Shown: positions 52,205-61,167 of the stretch, piece after piece | How the letters are laid out: each line of letters begins with the position of its first letter | How positions within the stretch are numbered: position 1 is the stretch's first letter | Assembly: GCA_964436005.1 (NCBI GenBank) | Contig: CAYTBK010000005.1 | Location: 1-64,000 of the forward strand | Direction of reading: 5' to 3' | Origin: JAGNHB01 sp964436005 | Lineage (GTDB): Bacteria > Acidobacteriota > JAAYUB01 | DNA length: 64,000 nucleotides | Made by a program: the position numbers and the translations under genes | The notes under the pieces: model-generated | Database searches by the model: none | The model's input: only the letters and a program-made list of their open reading frames with translations | What the model was told of the DNA's origin: nothing

Positions 52205-52400
52205 CCTGTCGTCTCCTTGGCAAAGGCGCCGGAAGCAACCCGCGGCCGCCACCTCGCCCTGGCTGAAAATAACTCAATTTCCCGCCAAGAGCATGGAATG
52301 TCAAGCGAAAATACGCTGTAGCTACTTCTATTGTATTTAAGATGTAGCTTTCCGGTTCTCTGCGCCATCGCTGGCGGGAGAGGGAGAAAGTAGCGAACCG

Positions 52401-53033
52401 CTATTCCGACTCCAGCGCGATGCCGTCCAGGAAGACCACCGCGTCGACGGCCCTGCTGTCGACGCCCTTCTCCAGGCTGAACAGCCCGGTGAGGCCGGTG
52501 CTGCCGTCCGTGGCGAATTCGGCGGTGAGGAACTGCCACTCGCCTTTCCGGGCCAGGTCGTACTTGGCGGAGAAGTGGTTCTGCACGAAGGCGCCCCGGC
52601 GGTCGACCTGGCACTTGAAGAAGGGCGGCAGGTCGGGGGCGCTCCATTCCTGGACGTTCACCCAGCCGGACAGGCGGTAGCGGGTCCCCGGCTGCAGGTC
52701 GAAGACGGGGCCGGTGAGGAAGTTCCAGGCCTTCACCGGGCTGGCCCCCTCCGCCTGGAGGGCGGCGGCGCCGTCGTGCCGGGTGGCGGTGGACACGGAG
52801 AGGCGGACCGAGGCGGCGGCGGGCTTCCAGTCCGCCAGGCCCTTTTCGAAATCCCAGCCCAGCACGGGCCGGAAGCCCCGGGCGGGCGAGGCGGCGCCGC
52901 TGACGGCCGCGTTTTCGTCGGTGTCGAGGTCGTCGATGGTCTCGAAAGTCGTCTCCTTCTGGCAGCCGGACAGCAGCACGGCCACGATGGCCGCCAGCAG
53001 CAGGCGAAGGCCGTGCGACAAGGTCTTTCCCAC
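52401..53033 (-). CDS. Lipoprotein with carbohydrate-binding-module-like domain
   Basis: A 210-residue lipoprotein. The signal sequence ends in a lipobox (AVLLSGC, Cys at about residue 24). After a short acidic linker, one beta-sandwich domain occupies about residues 55-208. It has the GWDFEKGLADWKPAAASVRL opening and the RYRLSGWVNV segment seen in CBM4/9-type carbohydrate-binding modules. It would be anchored in the outer membrane or its inner face and bind glycans or another polymer. No enzyme domain is attached. A purine-rich GGAGG lies 4 bases before the ATG. Confidence 0.72.
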   Translation of the reverse strand: MGKTLSHGLRLLLAAIVAVLLSGCQKETTFETIDDLDTDENAAVSGAASPARGFRPVLGWDFEKGLADWKPAAASVRLSVSTATRHDGAAALQAEGASPVKAWNFLTGPVFDLQPGTRYRLSGWVNVQEWSAPDLPPFFKCQVDRRGAFVQNHFSAKYDLARKGEWQFLTAEFATDGSTGLTGLFSLEKGVDSRAVDAVVFLDGIALESE

Positions 53034-53138
53034 GGTGGCACCTCCTCGGAAAAAGGGAATTATAGGGGAAGGGGGGCCTGATTCAACAGGAAAAGCGGCG
53101 GGCAGCGCTTGCCCGTCCGGCGAAAGCCCGGAAGGGGC

Positions 53139-53996
53139 CTATGGTTTGACCGCGTATATGAAAAGGAGGTCATGGCCGAAATAGGCGTGCCTGCGGGAGT
53201 GTACGTTCACGAGGGCTGTTTTTGAGAAACCGAGTTCCGCCAAGGTCTTGAGAATGTCCCAACCGAAACGGGTGTAGCAAAGGCAGCCATGGCTTTTCCG
53301 GAAGGGGTCGCCGTGGTATTCGGGCGGCGACAGGAATGTCAACGTCCCGTCCGTTTCTCTTCTGGCCAAAGGAAACGACTGATCCAGTTCGTGGCAAAAC
53401 GGCACGCTCAGCAGCAGGCGCCCGCCGTGGTTCAGGCAGCGGTAACACTCCCGCAGGGCGAGGCGGAAGTCCGGCACGTGTTCCAGCACGTCGAAGGCCA
53501 TCAGCCAGGCGAAGCGGTCGCCTTCAAACGACAGGTTCTGCAGGTCTTCATGCCGGATTCGGCGAAACTTCAACCGGGAAAGCCGTTTCCAGCGCTTCTG
53601 GCCCGGCCGGCACCGGTCGCCCAGATATTCGCTGCCGGTCAGCCCTCCCCGCGCCCGGCGGGCGATCGCTTCGTATAATGGTGTCTGTGATTCGCCCAGG
53701 TACAAGGGACCGGCGATATGTCCTCCGGAGAGAAAGTCCAGCAGGTGGATCGAGGCCCGGGCCCGGTTGTTCAACCGGCACCCTGGGCAGGTCAACTGCT
53801 CCCGCCAGCTGACGTGACCGCGGGTTACCCTTTCGGTCGGATGGCAACAGAACGTTTTTTCGCTGTTGCAGACATGGCAAAATCCCGTGACGGTCGACTG
53901 CTTGAAGGCCGGGACGGGGTCCGGGAAAGCAGAGGCCTGCACGAATTTTTCGTATTCCTCACGAGAATGTAAAAATGTAATCTCTGGAGAAGGCAT
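53139..53996 (-). CDS. SAM-dependent methyltransferase with zinc-binding-type N-terminus
   Basis: A 285-residue protein. The N-terminal 90 residues contain CHVCNSEKTFCCHP, then CPGC, four to six Cys in pairs that could bind zinc. The rest is a class I methyltransferase with FAWLMAFDVLEHVPDFRLAL and NHGGRLLLSVPFCHELDQSF, typical of enzymes in polysaccharide or lipid modification. No canonical G-x-G-x-G motif I is visible, so cofactor binding is divergent. The ATG at 53996 has no good ribosome binding site, although a longer frame upstream lacks a better start. Bases 53997-54154 hold no gene. Confidence 0.68.
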   Translation of the reverse strand: MPSPEITFLHSREEYEKFVQASAFPDPVPAFKQSTVTGFCHVCNSEKTFCCHPTERVTRGHVSWREQLTCPGCRLNNRARASIHLLDFLSGGHIAGPLYLGESQTPLYEAIARRARGGLTGSEYLGDRCRPGQKRWKRLSRLKFRRIRHEDLQNLSFEGDRFAWLMAFDVLEHVPDFRLALRECYRCLNHGGRLLLSVPFCHELDQSFPLARRETDGTLTFLSPPEYHGDPFRKSHGCLCYTRFGWDILKTLAELGFSKTALVNVHSRRHAYFGHDLLFIYAVKP

Positions 53997-54154
53997 GCCC
54001 AAGGAAATATTCCCGAACGGCGGCCATGTCAAGGGAAACCGGCAGGCGCCCACCCTCTCGGCGAACGGGTTACGAGGCCTGCTCCGGAGGAGTCCCGGAT
54101 TCCCGATGTATGGTCTTCCGCCGTCTGTATGGCCGAAGATCGCCGGTAGACAAT

Positions 54155-54964
54155 CTAGAATTTCGACGTTTCGAAAAGCCCCTTGAAGTTGGTGAAATCG
54201 ATGTAGACCTGGCCGCCCGAGGCCTCCGTCAGGGCGGTGAGGGCGGTGTAGGCGAAGCTGTCCATGAGAGCGTCCTGCTCGTTGAGGGTGTGGGCGACGT
54301 ACCGCATGTCGCCGGGGAAGAAGGAGGACGTCTGCCAGTCGTCGTTCCGGAACAGGTCCCCGCCGGCCACCTTCCAGAGCTGGACGGCGGTCAGGGTGAC
54401 CTTCTCGTTCTGGAAGAACCGGATCAGCTCGCCCAGCGGCCTGTACTTGTCGATGGAGAAGACCTGGGCCCCCAGGACCAGGGGCCTCTGCAGGGTGGCG
54501 ATGCGGTCGGGCCGGATGTTGGCGCGCAGCCACTCCTTGGCGGCTTCGGGGTTCATGCACTCCACCATCACCCGGTCCCGGCCGGTGGTGAACAGCACCA
54601 CGTTCGCGTTCCGCAGGTTCCAGTTGACCAGGATGGCCAGCAGGTCCTTGACGGGCGTGGTGTTGCCGGAAGGGTTGGTGAAGCGGTAGCCCTTGGGCGG
54701 CCAGTGGAGCTCCGCCGCCCGCCCGTCCATGAGTTCGTAGACGTTGCTGAGTTCGAACCCGTAGACGCTGACCCGGTCACCCGGGGGCAGTCGCCGCAGG
54801 TAGGCTTCGAAAGCCTTGTGGAAGCCCAGCGTGTCCGCCAGGGGGGCCATGTCCCGCTGGATGATGAAGACGTGGCGCGCCCCGCCGGCCGGGGGCGCCT
54901 CCGCGGCGCAGAGGCCGGACGTCACGGCGAGGGCGAGGCAAAGGGCGCACCAGGTTTTTTTCAT
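54155..54964 (-). CDS. Secreted protein resembling degenerate VWA-type domain
   Basis: A 269-residue exported protein starting at 54964 after AGGAGATCC, with a signal peptide (CALCLALAVTSGLCA). The beta-alpha text ARHVFIIQRDMAPLADTLGF, then DRVSVYGFELSNVYELMDG recalls the first strand and helix of VWFA-related proteins common in Acidobacteriota. The metal-binding D-x-S-x-S is absent (here QRDMAPL), so this would be a non-metal-binding variant. The end (ASGGQVYIDFTNFKGLFET) matches the last strand of such domains. The assignment is tentative. Confidence 0.55.
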   Translation of the reverse strand: MKKTWCALCLALAVTSGLCAAEAPPAGGARHVFIIQRDMAPLADTLGFHKAFEAYLRRLPPGDRVSVYGFELSNVYELMDGRAAELHWPPKGYRFTNPSGNTTPVKDLLAILVNWNLRNANVVLFTTGRDRVMVECMNPEAAKEWLRANIRPDRIATLQRPLVLGAQVFSIDKYRPLGELIRFFQNEKVTLTAVQLWKVAGGDLFRNDDWQTSSFFPGDMRYVAHTLNEQDALMDSFAYTALTALTEASGGQVYIDFTNFKGLFETSKF

Positions 54965-55079
54965 GGGAGGATCTCCTGTTGAACAGTATTCGGTACCGTG
55001 TACGTTGGAAACGGACAAACCATTCGAGGCAGTGCGCCGAAAAACGGTTCAACGGTCACGGCGGTAGAGCCGGCGCGGC

Positions 55080-55568
55080 TCACGCCGGCAGGACGGCGCC
55101 GAGCACGGCGCGCACGTAGGCGTACATGCCGGGCGCCCCGGACTCGCGCGGGCCGGCCACGTTGAGCACGGCCGGTCGGACGGCGCGCAGCCAATCCCGA
55201 ACCCGGGCCGTCGCTTCCGCCACGGTCAGCGCGTCCCGGTCGACGACCAGGAAAGGCCGGGCGTGCTGCCGCAGCAGGTCCAGGGTGAGGGAGGTTCCGC
55301 CCGACGGGGGCCCCGCCGTGAACACCAGCGTGGCGTCGGCGTCCCGGACGTTCCGTTCCGTCCGGTCCCGGTAGTCTGGGGAGTCCAGTTCCTCCAGGAA
55401 GGCATAGCGTGCGGGAATCGGCCCGTCCTCGGCCAGGCGCCCCCGGGGCACGGCGCCGCCGCAGGGCACGCCGGCCGCCAGGGCGGCGTCCAGGGCGGCC
55501 CGGTCGGCCCCGGTCTGGCCCCCGGAAATCACTTTCGCCACCGGGGCGGTGTCCTGGTTTTCCCTCAT
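55080..55568 (-). CDS. Putative molybdenum carrier / LOG-like protein
   Basis: A 162-residue soluble protein resembling the bacterial molybdenum-carrier family, related to LOG and DprA-type Rossmann folds. The signature is VISGGQTGADRAALDAAL near the N-terminus, the glycine-rich phosphate-binding loop of that family, with AGPPSGGTSLT as the second loop. A few family members have been shown to hold molybdate clusters; whether this one binds metal or nucleotide is unknown. It is alone on the minus strand, 158 bases from the oppositely oriented peptidase gene. Confidence 0.75.
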   Translation of the reverse strand: MRENQDTAPVAKVISGGQTGADRAALDAALAAGVPCGGAVPRGRLAEDGPIPARYAFLEELDSPDYRDRTERNVRDADATLVFTAGPPSGGTSLTLDLLRQHARPFLVVDRDALTVAEATARVRDWLRAVRPAVLNVAGPRESGAPGMYAYVRAVLGAVLPA

Positions 55569-55726
55569 GGCCGTTCACTCCTGTGGTTCGGGCGTCCGCC
55601 GGCCCGGGGCGGCGCCCGGCCGGCAAATTCCCGGTGCCATTTCCGGGCGGCTGGCGTACAATACCACGTTCGTCTCCGGAAAGGATTCAATTTGTTGTAA
55701 ATACAATATTACGAGGAGAGTGCAAG

Positions 55727-57442
55727 ATGGGGAAGAGGATCCGGACTGTCGCCCTGGTCGCCTGCGCGGCGCTGCTGGCCGTCGGCCTGACGGGTGCGGC
55801 ATCGGCCCAACAAAAGGGAGGACGCGACATGGAAAAAGAAGCCCAGGCGTTTCTGCAGCGGTTCACCGAGCAGATGGCCCCGCTGGAAAAAGAGGCGGCC
55901 ATCGCCAACTACGACGCCACCATCAGCGGGAAGACGGAGGACTTCGCCAAGGCTTCCGAGCTGGAGATCAAGATGAACGCCCTGCTGGCCGACAAGGAGA
56001 CGTTCCGGCGGGTGAAGGAGCTGCGCGAGTCCAAGGCCGTCAAGGACCCGCTGACGGCCCGCCAGCTGGAAGTGGTCTACCTGTCCTGCCTGGGCAAGCA
56101 GCTCGACCTGGCCGACCTGGAGGCGCTGGTCCGCAAGCAGAAGGCCATCGAGGAGAAGTACTACACCTTCCGCGTCGCGGCCCGCGGCAAGACGCTGACG
56201 GACAACGACGTGGAGGCCGTCCTGCGCGGGTCCACCGACTCGGCCGAGCTGCGCGAGGTCTGGGAAGGGTCCAAGCAGATCGGTCCGGTGGTGGCCCGGG
56301 AAATCCGCGAGCTGGCCAGGCTGCGCAATGAAACGGCCCGCAAGCTGGGCTTCGCCGACTTCCACGCCATGCAGCTGACCCTGTCCGAGCAGGACCCCGC
56401 CGCCATCGGGAAGCTCTTCGACGAACTGGACGCCCTCACCCGCGACGCGTTCGCCGCCCTGAAGAAGGACATGGACGCCGTCCTGGCCAAGCGCCTGGGG
56501 ATCGAGGCCAAGGACCTCCGGCCCTGGCACTACCAGGACCGCTTCTTCCAGGAGGCGCCGCGGATCTACCCCGTGGATTTGGACAAGTTCTACCAGGGCA
56601 AGGACGTGGTGGACCTCAACCGCCGCTATTTCGCCGGGATCGGGCTGCCGGTGGAAGACATCCTCGCCCGCAGCGACCTCTACGAGAAGCCGGGCAAGTA
56701 CCAGCACGCCTACTGCACGGACATCGACCGCTCCGGCGACGTGCGCATCCTCTGCAACGTCAAGAACGACTACAACTGGACGGGCACGCTCCTGCACGAG
56801 CTCGGCCACGCCGTCTACGACAAGTACATGGACCGGCAGATGCCCTGGCTCCTGCGCACGCCGGCCCACACCTTCACCACCGAGGCGGTGGCCATGTTCT
56901 TCGGCCGGATGGCCGCGTACCCGGGCTGGCTGCAGGCCATGGCCGGGGTGCCGGCAGAGGACGCCCGCAAGGTCGCCGGCGACTGCGCCAGGGCCCTGCG
57001 CCTGCAGATGCTGGTGTTCAGCCGGTGGGCCCAGGTGATGTACCGCTTCGAGAAGGCCCTCTACGAAAACCCGGACCAGGACCTGGACGCGCTGTGGTGG
57101 CGGCTGGTCGAGAAATACCAGATGGTCAAAAAGCCCGAGGGGCGCCAGGCGCCCGACTGGGCGGCCAAGATCCACGTGGCTACGGTGCCCGCCTACTACC
57201 ACAACTACCTGCTCGGCGAACTGCTGGCCTCCCAGTTCCTGGCCTGCGTGACCGGGAAGCTGGCCCCCGCCGGCGCCGCGGCGGACCCGTCCTTCGCCGG
57301 CCGCCCCGAACTGGGCGCCTTCTTCCGCGAGGCGGTTTTCGGGCCGGGCGCGCGGTACCCCTGGAACGACATGATCAGGAAAGCCACCGGCGAACCCCTG
57401 ACGGCGAAGTATTTCGCCCGCCAGTTCGTCGGCGCGAAGTAG
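55727..57442 (+). CDS. Secreted gluzincin metallopeptidase, M2/M3-like
   Basis: A 571-residue exported zinc peptidase. GAGGAGAG precedes the ATG, and a signal peptide follows (VALVACAALLAVGLTGAASA). The zinc motif is LLHELGHAVYDKY (His357, Glu358, His361), with the third ligand Glu386 in TTEAVAMFFG 25 residues later. That spacing is as in the M3 thimet family, whereas M2 (ACE-type) has 24. The helical N-terminal half, with REVWEGSKQIGPVVAREIRE, recalls M2 dipeptidyl carboxypeptidases. The enzyme should trim peptides in the periplasm or outside. The next gene, 13 bases on, is another exopeptidase, so both likely serve peptide scavenging. Confidence 0.82.
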   Translation: MGKRIRTVALVACAALLAVGLTGAASAQQKGGRDMEKEAQAFLQRFTEQMAPLEKEAAIANYDATISGKTEDFAKASELEIKMNALLADKETFRRVKELRESKAVKDPLTARQLEVVYLSCLGKQLDLADLEALVRKQKAIEEKYYTFRVAARGKTLTDNDVEAVLRGSTDSAELREVWEGSKQIGPVVAREIRELARLRNETARKLGFADFHAMQLTLSEQDPAAIGKLFDELDALTRDAFAALKKDMDAVLAKRLGIEAKDLRPWHYQDRFFQEAPRIYPVDLDKFYQGKDVVDLNRRYFAGIGLPVEDILARSDLYEKPGKYQHAYCTDIDRSGDVRILCNVKNDYNWTGTLLHELGHAVYDKYMDRQMPWLLRTPAHTFTTEAVAMFFGRMAAYPGWLQAMAGVPAEDARKVAGDCARALRLQMLVFSRWAQVMYRFEKALYENPDQDLDALWWRLVEKYQMVKKPEGRQAPDWAAKIHVATVPAYYHNYLLGELLASQFLACVTGKLAPAGAAADPSFAGRPELGAFFREAVFGPGARYPWNDMIRKATGEPLTAKYFARQFVGAK

Positions 57443-57455
57443 CCGGGAGGATGCG

Positions 57456-59162
57456 ATGAAAGCGAGGCGGACGCTGGCCGGGTGGTTGGTGGGCGTTTTC
57501 GCGGGGCTCTGCCTCGGGTTTGTTCCCGTGCGGGGGGAGGGGGCCGCTTCGGTCCTCCCCTCCCCGGCCACCCGGGCCGAGGCCACGGACTACCGGGAGA
57601 CTTCGAGCCACGCCGACGTGCTGGCCTTCGTCCGCGCCCTGCAGGAAAAGAGCCCCTGCCTGCGGGTGGAAACCCTGCTGGTCACCCCCGAGGGAAGGGA
57701 GGTGCCCCTGGTGGTGGCGGCCGACCCGCTGCCCGTGTCCGCCGCCCTCGCCCACCGCGACGGGCGACCGGTCGTCTACCTCCAGGCCAACATTCACGCC
57801 GGGGAAGTGGAGGGGAAAGAGGCGCTGCTGATGTTCCTCCGCGACCTGGTGGCGGGGAAGCGCCGGGAGTGGCTCCGCTCGGCCGTCTTCCTCGTGGTGC
57901 CCATCTTCAACGCCGACGGCAACGACCGCATGTCGCCCGACAACCGGTCCTACATGCCCAACCCGGAGAAGGGGGTGGGCGTCCGCCAGAACACGCAGAA
58001 CCTGGACCTCAACCGCGACTACGTCAAGACGGAAACGCGGGAAGTCCGGGCCGTGCTGGAAAAGGTCCTCCTGACCTGGGACCCCCTGGTGTACGTCGAC
58101 CTCCACACCACCGACGGCTCCTACCACCGGGAGACGGTGACCTGGACCTCGCCGCAGGGGCCGAACGTCGACCCCGCCGTGAGCGGCTTCGTCTGGGACC
58201 GCCTGTTCCCGTCCCTGGACGGGACGTTGCGGGCCCAAGGCATCCACCCGCTGCCGTACGGCGACTTCGTGGACGACACCCAGCCGGAGAAAGGCTGGGC
58301 CACCTTCCCGGCCTACCCCCGCATCGGCGTCGACTACGTGGGCATGCGCAACCGGTTTTCCATCCTTTTGGAAATGTATGCCTACGCCCCATTCCCCGTG
58401 CGCGTGGCCCACAACCTGGCCTTCCTGGACGCCCTGGCCGACTATGTGCGGAAGCATGCCGGGGAAATGGCGGAGCTGGCCCGCGCCGCCGACCGCCGGG
58501 CCGCGGCCATGGCGGCGCTGCCGCCGGCGGAACGGCCGTCCGTGGCCCTGGACTACGAGCGTTCGCCGGAACCCGCCCCCACCGTGACCATCGAGACCTT
58601 CGAGGTGGAGAAGGTGGCCGACCCCGTCGTATACCCCCGCTTCCGGCCGCGGCTGGACCGCCCGAAAACCGTCACGGTCCCCAACTACCGGAAATACCAG
58701 GCCAAGGTCTCCCGACGCCTGCCGGCCGCCTACCTCATCGCGCCTGGCTGCGAAGCGGCGGTGGCCCAACTGCTGCGGCACGGCCTCCGCGTCGACCGGC
58801 TGACCGGGCCGGCCGCCCTGGAGGCGGAGATCTTCGTTCCGGCCGCGCTGGAAGCCGAGACGCGCCCTTCCGAGGGGCACCAGCGGATCCGCCTGCAGGG
58901 CGAGTGGAAAAAGCAGCCGGTTTCCGCCGGGGCGGGGTGGTACGTCATTCCCATGACGCAACCCATGGCTTTCCTCGTCGCCGTCATGCTGGAACCCGAA
59001 CACCCCGACAGCCTGGTCTCCTGGAATTTCTTCGATTCTTTCCTGACCCAGCAGTGGAGCGGCAAACTCCTCTCCCCGCCCGTCTACCGGCTGGAGGAGT
59101 GCCCGCCGCTGGCGACCCGGTCCCTGCTGCCGGTCGAGGCCGCCCGGTTGACGGTATTCTGA
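57456..59162 (+). CDS. Secreted M14-family zinc carboxypeptidase
   Basis: A 568-residue exported metallopeptidase in an operon with the gluzincin. A signal peptide (LAGWLVGVFAGLCLGFVPV) is followed by the M14 domain. Zinc ligands are His114 and Glu117 in NIHAGEVEGKE and His217 in VDLHTTDGSY. Also present is NADGNDRMS, with the substrate-binding region of M14 enzymes following in QNLDLNRDYVKTE. A catalytic Glu is probably in SILLEMYAY. The C-terminal 200 residues form an extra domain. The enzyme should remove C-terminal residues from peptides. No ribosome binding site other than GGGAGG about 10 bases before the ATG. Confidence 0.85.
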   Translation: MKARRTLAGWLVGVFAGLCLGFVPVRGEGAASVLPSPATRAEATDYRETSSHADVLAFVRALQEKSPCLRVETLLVTPEGREVPLVVAADPLPVSAALAHRDGRPVVYLQANIHAGEVEGKEALLMFLRDLVAGKRREWLRSAVFLVVPIFNADGNDRMSPDNRSYMPNPEKGVGVRQNTQNLDLNRDYVKTETREVRAVLEKVLLTWDPLVYVDLHTTDGSYHRETVTWTSPQGPNVDPAVSGFVWDRLFPSLDGTLRAQGIHPLPYGDFVDDTQPEKGWATFPAYPRIGVDYVGMRNRFSILLEMYAYAPFPVRVAHNLAFLDALADYVRKHAGEMAELARAADRRAAAMAALPPAERPSVALDYERSPEPAPTVTIETFEVEKVADPVVYPRFRPRLDRPKTVTVPNYRKYQAKVSRRLPAAYLIAPGCEAAVAQLLRHGLRVDRLTGPAALEAEIFVPAALEAETRPSEGHQRIRLQGEWKKQPVSAGAGWYVIPMTQPMAFLVAVMLEPEHPDSLVSWNFFDSFLTQQWSGKLLSPPVYRLEECPPLATRSLLPVEAARLTVF

Positions 59163-59538
59163 CGCCGGCCCTTTCCCAGCCATGGTTTCATTGACGAAGG
59201 CTTGACACCTCGCCCCCCGGGTACGCGGAAAAATCTGCCGCCCGGGGGGCACTTTCTTCCCGCCGCCGACCCTCCGGTCCTTTCCCCTGCCGTTGCCGCC
59301 CTGCCGGCTTCCGGATGCCCCGCGACGAAGGGGCGTCCCCCTGTGCCGCAACATCTTGTGGTCTGCCCTGGAGGCCAGCCAAACCGGTAGACGGGCTTTT
59401 CCCGGGGCGCTGGCGCTGCCCGCTCCCCGGGCCCGCCCCCGGCGGGTTCCCGGGCCGATCCCGGGGAGGTGGGGATTTGTTTGGCACGTGACGTGCTTGG
59501 ATGGGGGTGTTTGTCGATTTTGCGGATGGGAGGATGCC
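59163..59538. other. Intergenic region with sigma-54 promoter
   Basis: A 376-base gap before the flagellin gene. Its last part has the sigma-54 promoter and a GGGAGG ribosome binding site. The part from 59163 to 59470 is GC-rich with no repeat or gene I recognise; it could hold upstream sites for a sigma-54 activator. Confidence 0.55.
59482..59497 (+). promoter_or_regulatory. Sigma-54 promoter of the flagellin gene
   Basis: TGGCACG, then four bases, then GTGCT: the -24 GG and -12 GC elements match the sigma-54 consensus with one change. Transcription should begin near 59509, about 30 bases before the flagellin start. Confidence 0.7.
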
Positions 59539-60351
59539 ATGTCAATGAGTGTACTGAACAATCTGGCCAGTCTGCAGGCCCAGAACGAGCTCACGGTCAA
59601 TGCCATGGGGATGCAGAAGACCCTGAACCGGCTCTCGACCGGCAAGCGCCTGAACACGGGCGCCGACGACGCCGCCGGCCTGGCCATCGCCGACGGCTTG
59701 CTGGGGCAGATCAACGCCCTGAGCCAGGCCAGCCGGAACGCCTCCGACGGCGTCGGCTACCTGCAGGTCGCCGACGGCGCCATGAGCCAGATCACCAACC
59801 TGCTTCACCGCGCCATCACCCTGGCCGAGCAGGCAGCCACGTCCACCAACGCCGATTCCTGCGTGGTCATCGACTCGGAGTACCAGCAGATCAAGTCGGA
59901 GATCGACCGGATCTACACCAACACCAACTACAACGGCACCGACATCTTCGCCACCACCCTGTCGGTCTTCGTCGGCGACACCACCAGCACGAGCGTCATC
60001 GTGGCCTCCACCACCTCCTGGTCGCTCAGCTCGACGAGCCTGAACCTGGGGAACCTGACTTCCACTGGCTTCGCCACCAACGAGCTGGCCGTTCTCCGCG
60101 ACGCCCTGGACTCGGTGGCCGGCTACCGCGGCGAAGCGGGCGCCGTCATCAACCGACTGCGCAGCGCCCAGAACGTCATTTTGACCCAGGTGCAGAACCT
60201 CACCACGGCCCAGTCGCAGATCCGCGACGCCAACATGGCCGAGGAGGTCTCCAACCTGACCAAGTTCCAGATCCTGGCGCAGTCCGGCATGGCCGCCCTG
60301 GCCCAGGCCAACTCCAACGCCCAGAACGTGCTGCAGCTCCTGCGGGGCTGA
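59539..60351 (+). CDS. fliC: Flagellin
   Basis: A 270-residue flagellin with GGGAGGATGCC before its ATG. Both conserved ends are present: the N-terminal LNTGADDAAGLAIADGLLGQ and the C-terminal region with IRDANMAEEVSNLTKFQILA, then QANSNAQNVLQLLRG. These pair to form the D0/D1 core that polymerises into the filament. The variable centre is short (about 75 residues), so the filament surface is minimal. The sigma-54 promoter upstream fits flagellar hierarchies in which late genes depend on RpoN. No flagellar hook, motor or chaperone genes are in the window. Confidence 0.95.
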   Translation: MSMSVLNNLASLQAQNELTVNAMGMQKTLNRLSTGKRLNTGADDAAGLAIADGLLGQINALSQASRNASDGVGYLQVADGAMSQITNLLHRAITLAEQAATSTNADSCVVIDSEYQQIKSEIDRIYTNTNYNGTDIFATTLSVFVGDTTSTSVIVASTTSWSLSSTSLNLGNLTSTGFATNELAVLRDALDSVAGYRGEAGAVINRLRSAQNVILTQVQNLTTAQSQIRDANMAEEVSNLTKFQILAQSGMAALAQANSNAQNVLQLLRG

Positions 60352-60374
60352 GGCCGCCAGGCGGCTTGAATTTC

Positions 60375-60400
60375 AACCTGCTTCGGCAGGGTTCTTTTTC
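60375..60400 (+). terminator. Terminator after flagellin
   Basis: AACCTGC pairs with GCAGGGTT (one bulge) around TTCG, followed by CTTTTT. It lies 24 bases after the flagellin stop. Confidence 0.7.
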
Positions 60401-60436
60401 CGAACGATTCACGTTTGTCACCCTCCCACCGCAAAA

Positions 60437-60476
60437 GCCGGGCCCGCCTCTTCCAGGCGCGCCCGGCCGTTTTTTT
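60437..60476 (+). terminator. Second strong terminator
   Basis: GCCGGGC (60437-60443) pairs with GCCCGGC (60461-60467), with an inner GCCT/AGGC pair, followed by CGTTTTTTT. It backs up the first terminator 40 bases upstream. Confidence 0.7.
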
Positions 60477-60664
60477 CGGCGCCCCTTCCGGGTTCGGGCC
60501 CGTCTTCCCGGCGCCCTTTCCGGGACGCGGGATCTCGGCCTTCCCGGCGCCGCATGCGCGAGCATTCCCGTCCTGGGGTGACGCCGCAACCGCCGCATCG
60601 CCGACGCTGGCGGCGTGCGTAGCGCACTGCCGATTCTCATCAGGCAAATCATCCGTAGCCGTCC

Positions 60665-60737
60665 GTTTGCCCGGAGGGCATCCATATCCATAGCCGCCGG
60701 TTCTGTTCCCTGAGCCCCTTGCCCGGAGGGCATGAAT
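60665..60737 (-). repeat. 75-bp dispersed repeat, copy B (inverted relative to copy A)
   Basis: Contains TGCCCGGAGGGCA palindromes at 60668-60680 and 60720-60732, separated by 39 bases. Its reverse complement matches 50928-51002, including the GCGGCTATGG segment between the palindromes. The two copies lie 10 kb apart in opposite orientation. Confidence 0.8.
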
Positions 60738-61075
60738 ATCCGTCGAAGTTGCGGCCGTTCAGGCCGGAATTGACAGGGATCCTTCTCGGAAAAGCGCAGT
60801 TCGCCCAGTGATATTGATTCCCTACGGGAAACCCCGAGGCGGATGTTTCGCCTGGCTATGGTCATGGATTCCCTACGGGAAAACGACTCTCCCATCGACG
60901 GTCGTCTATTTTTTCGGGGCGGCCGGGGCCGTCGGCGGCCGCTTCCCGCGGGCCCCCGATCTGCTCGGAATCGGCGAAAATCCCTTCCCGGCCGGAACGG
61001 CCGGCCGAGAGTAGCCGGGCGGCGCCCGGCCCGCGGGGCGGGCCTCGCCGGGAAAGGCGTGCCACCTCGGTTGTG

Positions 61076-61097
61076 GCGCCCGGGAGGGGCGCCGGGA
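61076..61097. repeat. Left flanking hairpin of the transposase
   Basis: This 22-base GC-rich palindrome is the near-perfect inverse (21 of 22 bases) of 61618-61639, which lies just beyond the transposase stop. The pair brackets the gene. Confidence 0.65.
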
Positions 61098-61167
61098 TCA
61101 TGTTCTTCGGAAATTTTCCTTTCCAAACGTTATGAGAGTAACACTCGTTTGCCAAGGAGGATTTCCC

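Larger units (their letters stand above)
60401..61167. other. Gene-free region rich in REP-like repeats
   Basis: Between flagellin and the transposase there is no convincing gene. After the two terminators (60375-60400 and 60437-60476) come three degenerate copies of a CCCGGCGCCC(C/T)TTCCGGG hairpin (near 60476-60491, 60505-60524 and 60541-60556). Then follow copy B of the 75-base repeat and two TTCCC-TAC-GGGAA palindromes at 60818-60830 and 60869-60881. Another GCGCCC-type hairpin lies at 61076-61097. Confidence 0.6.
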
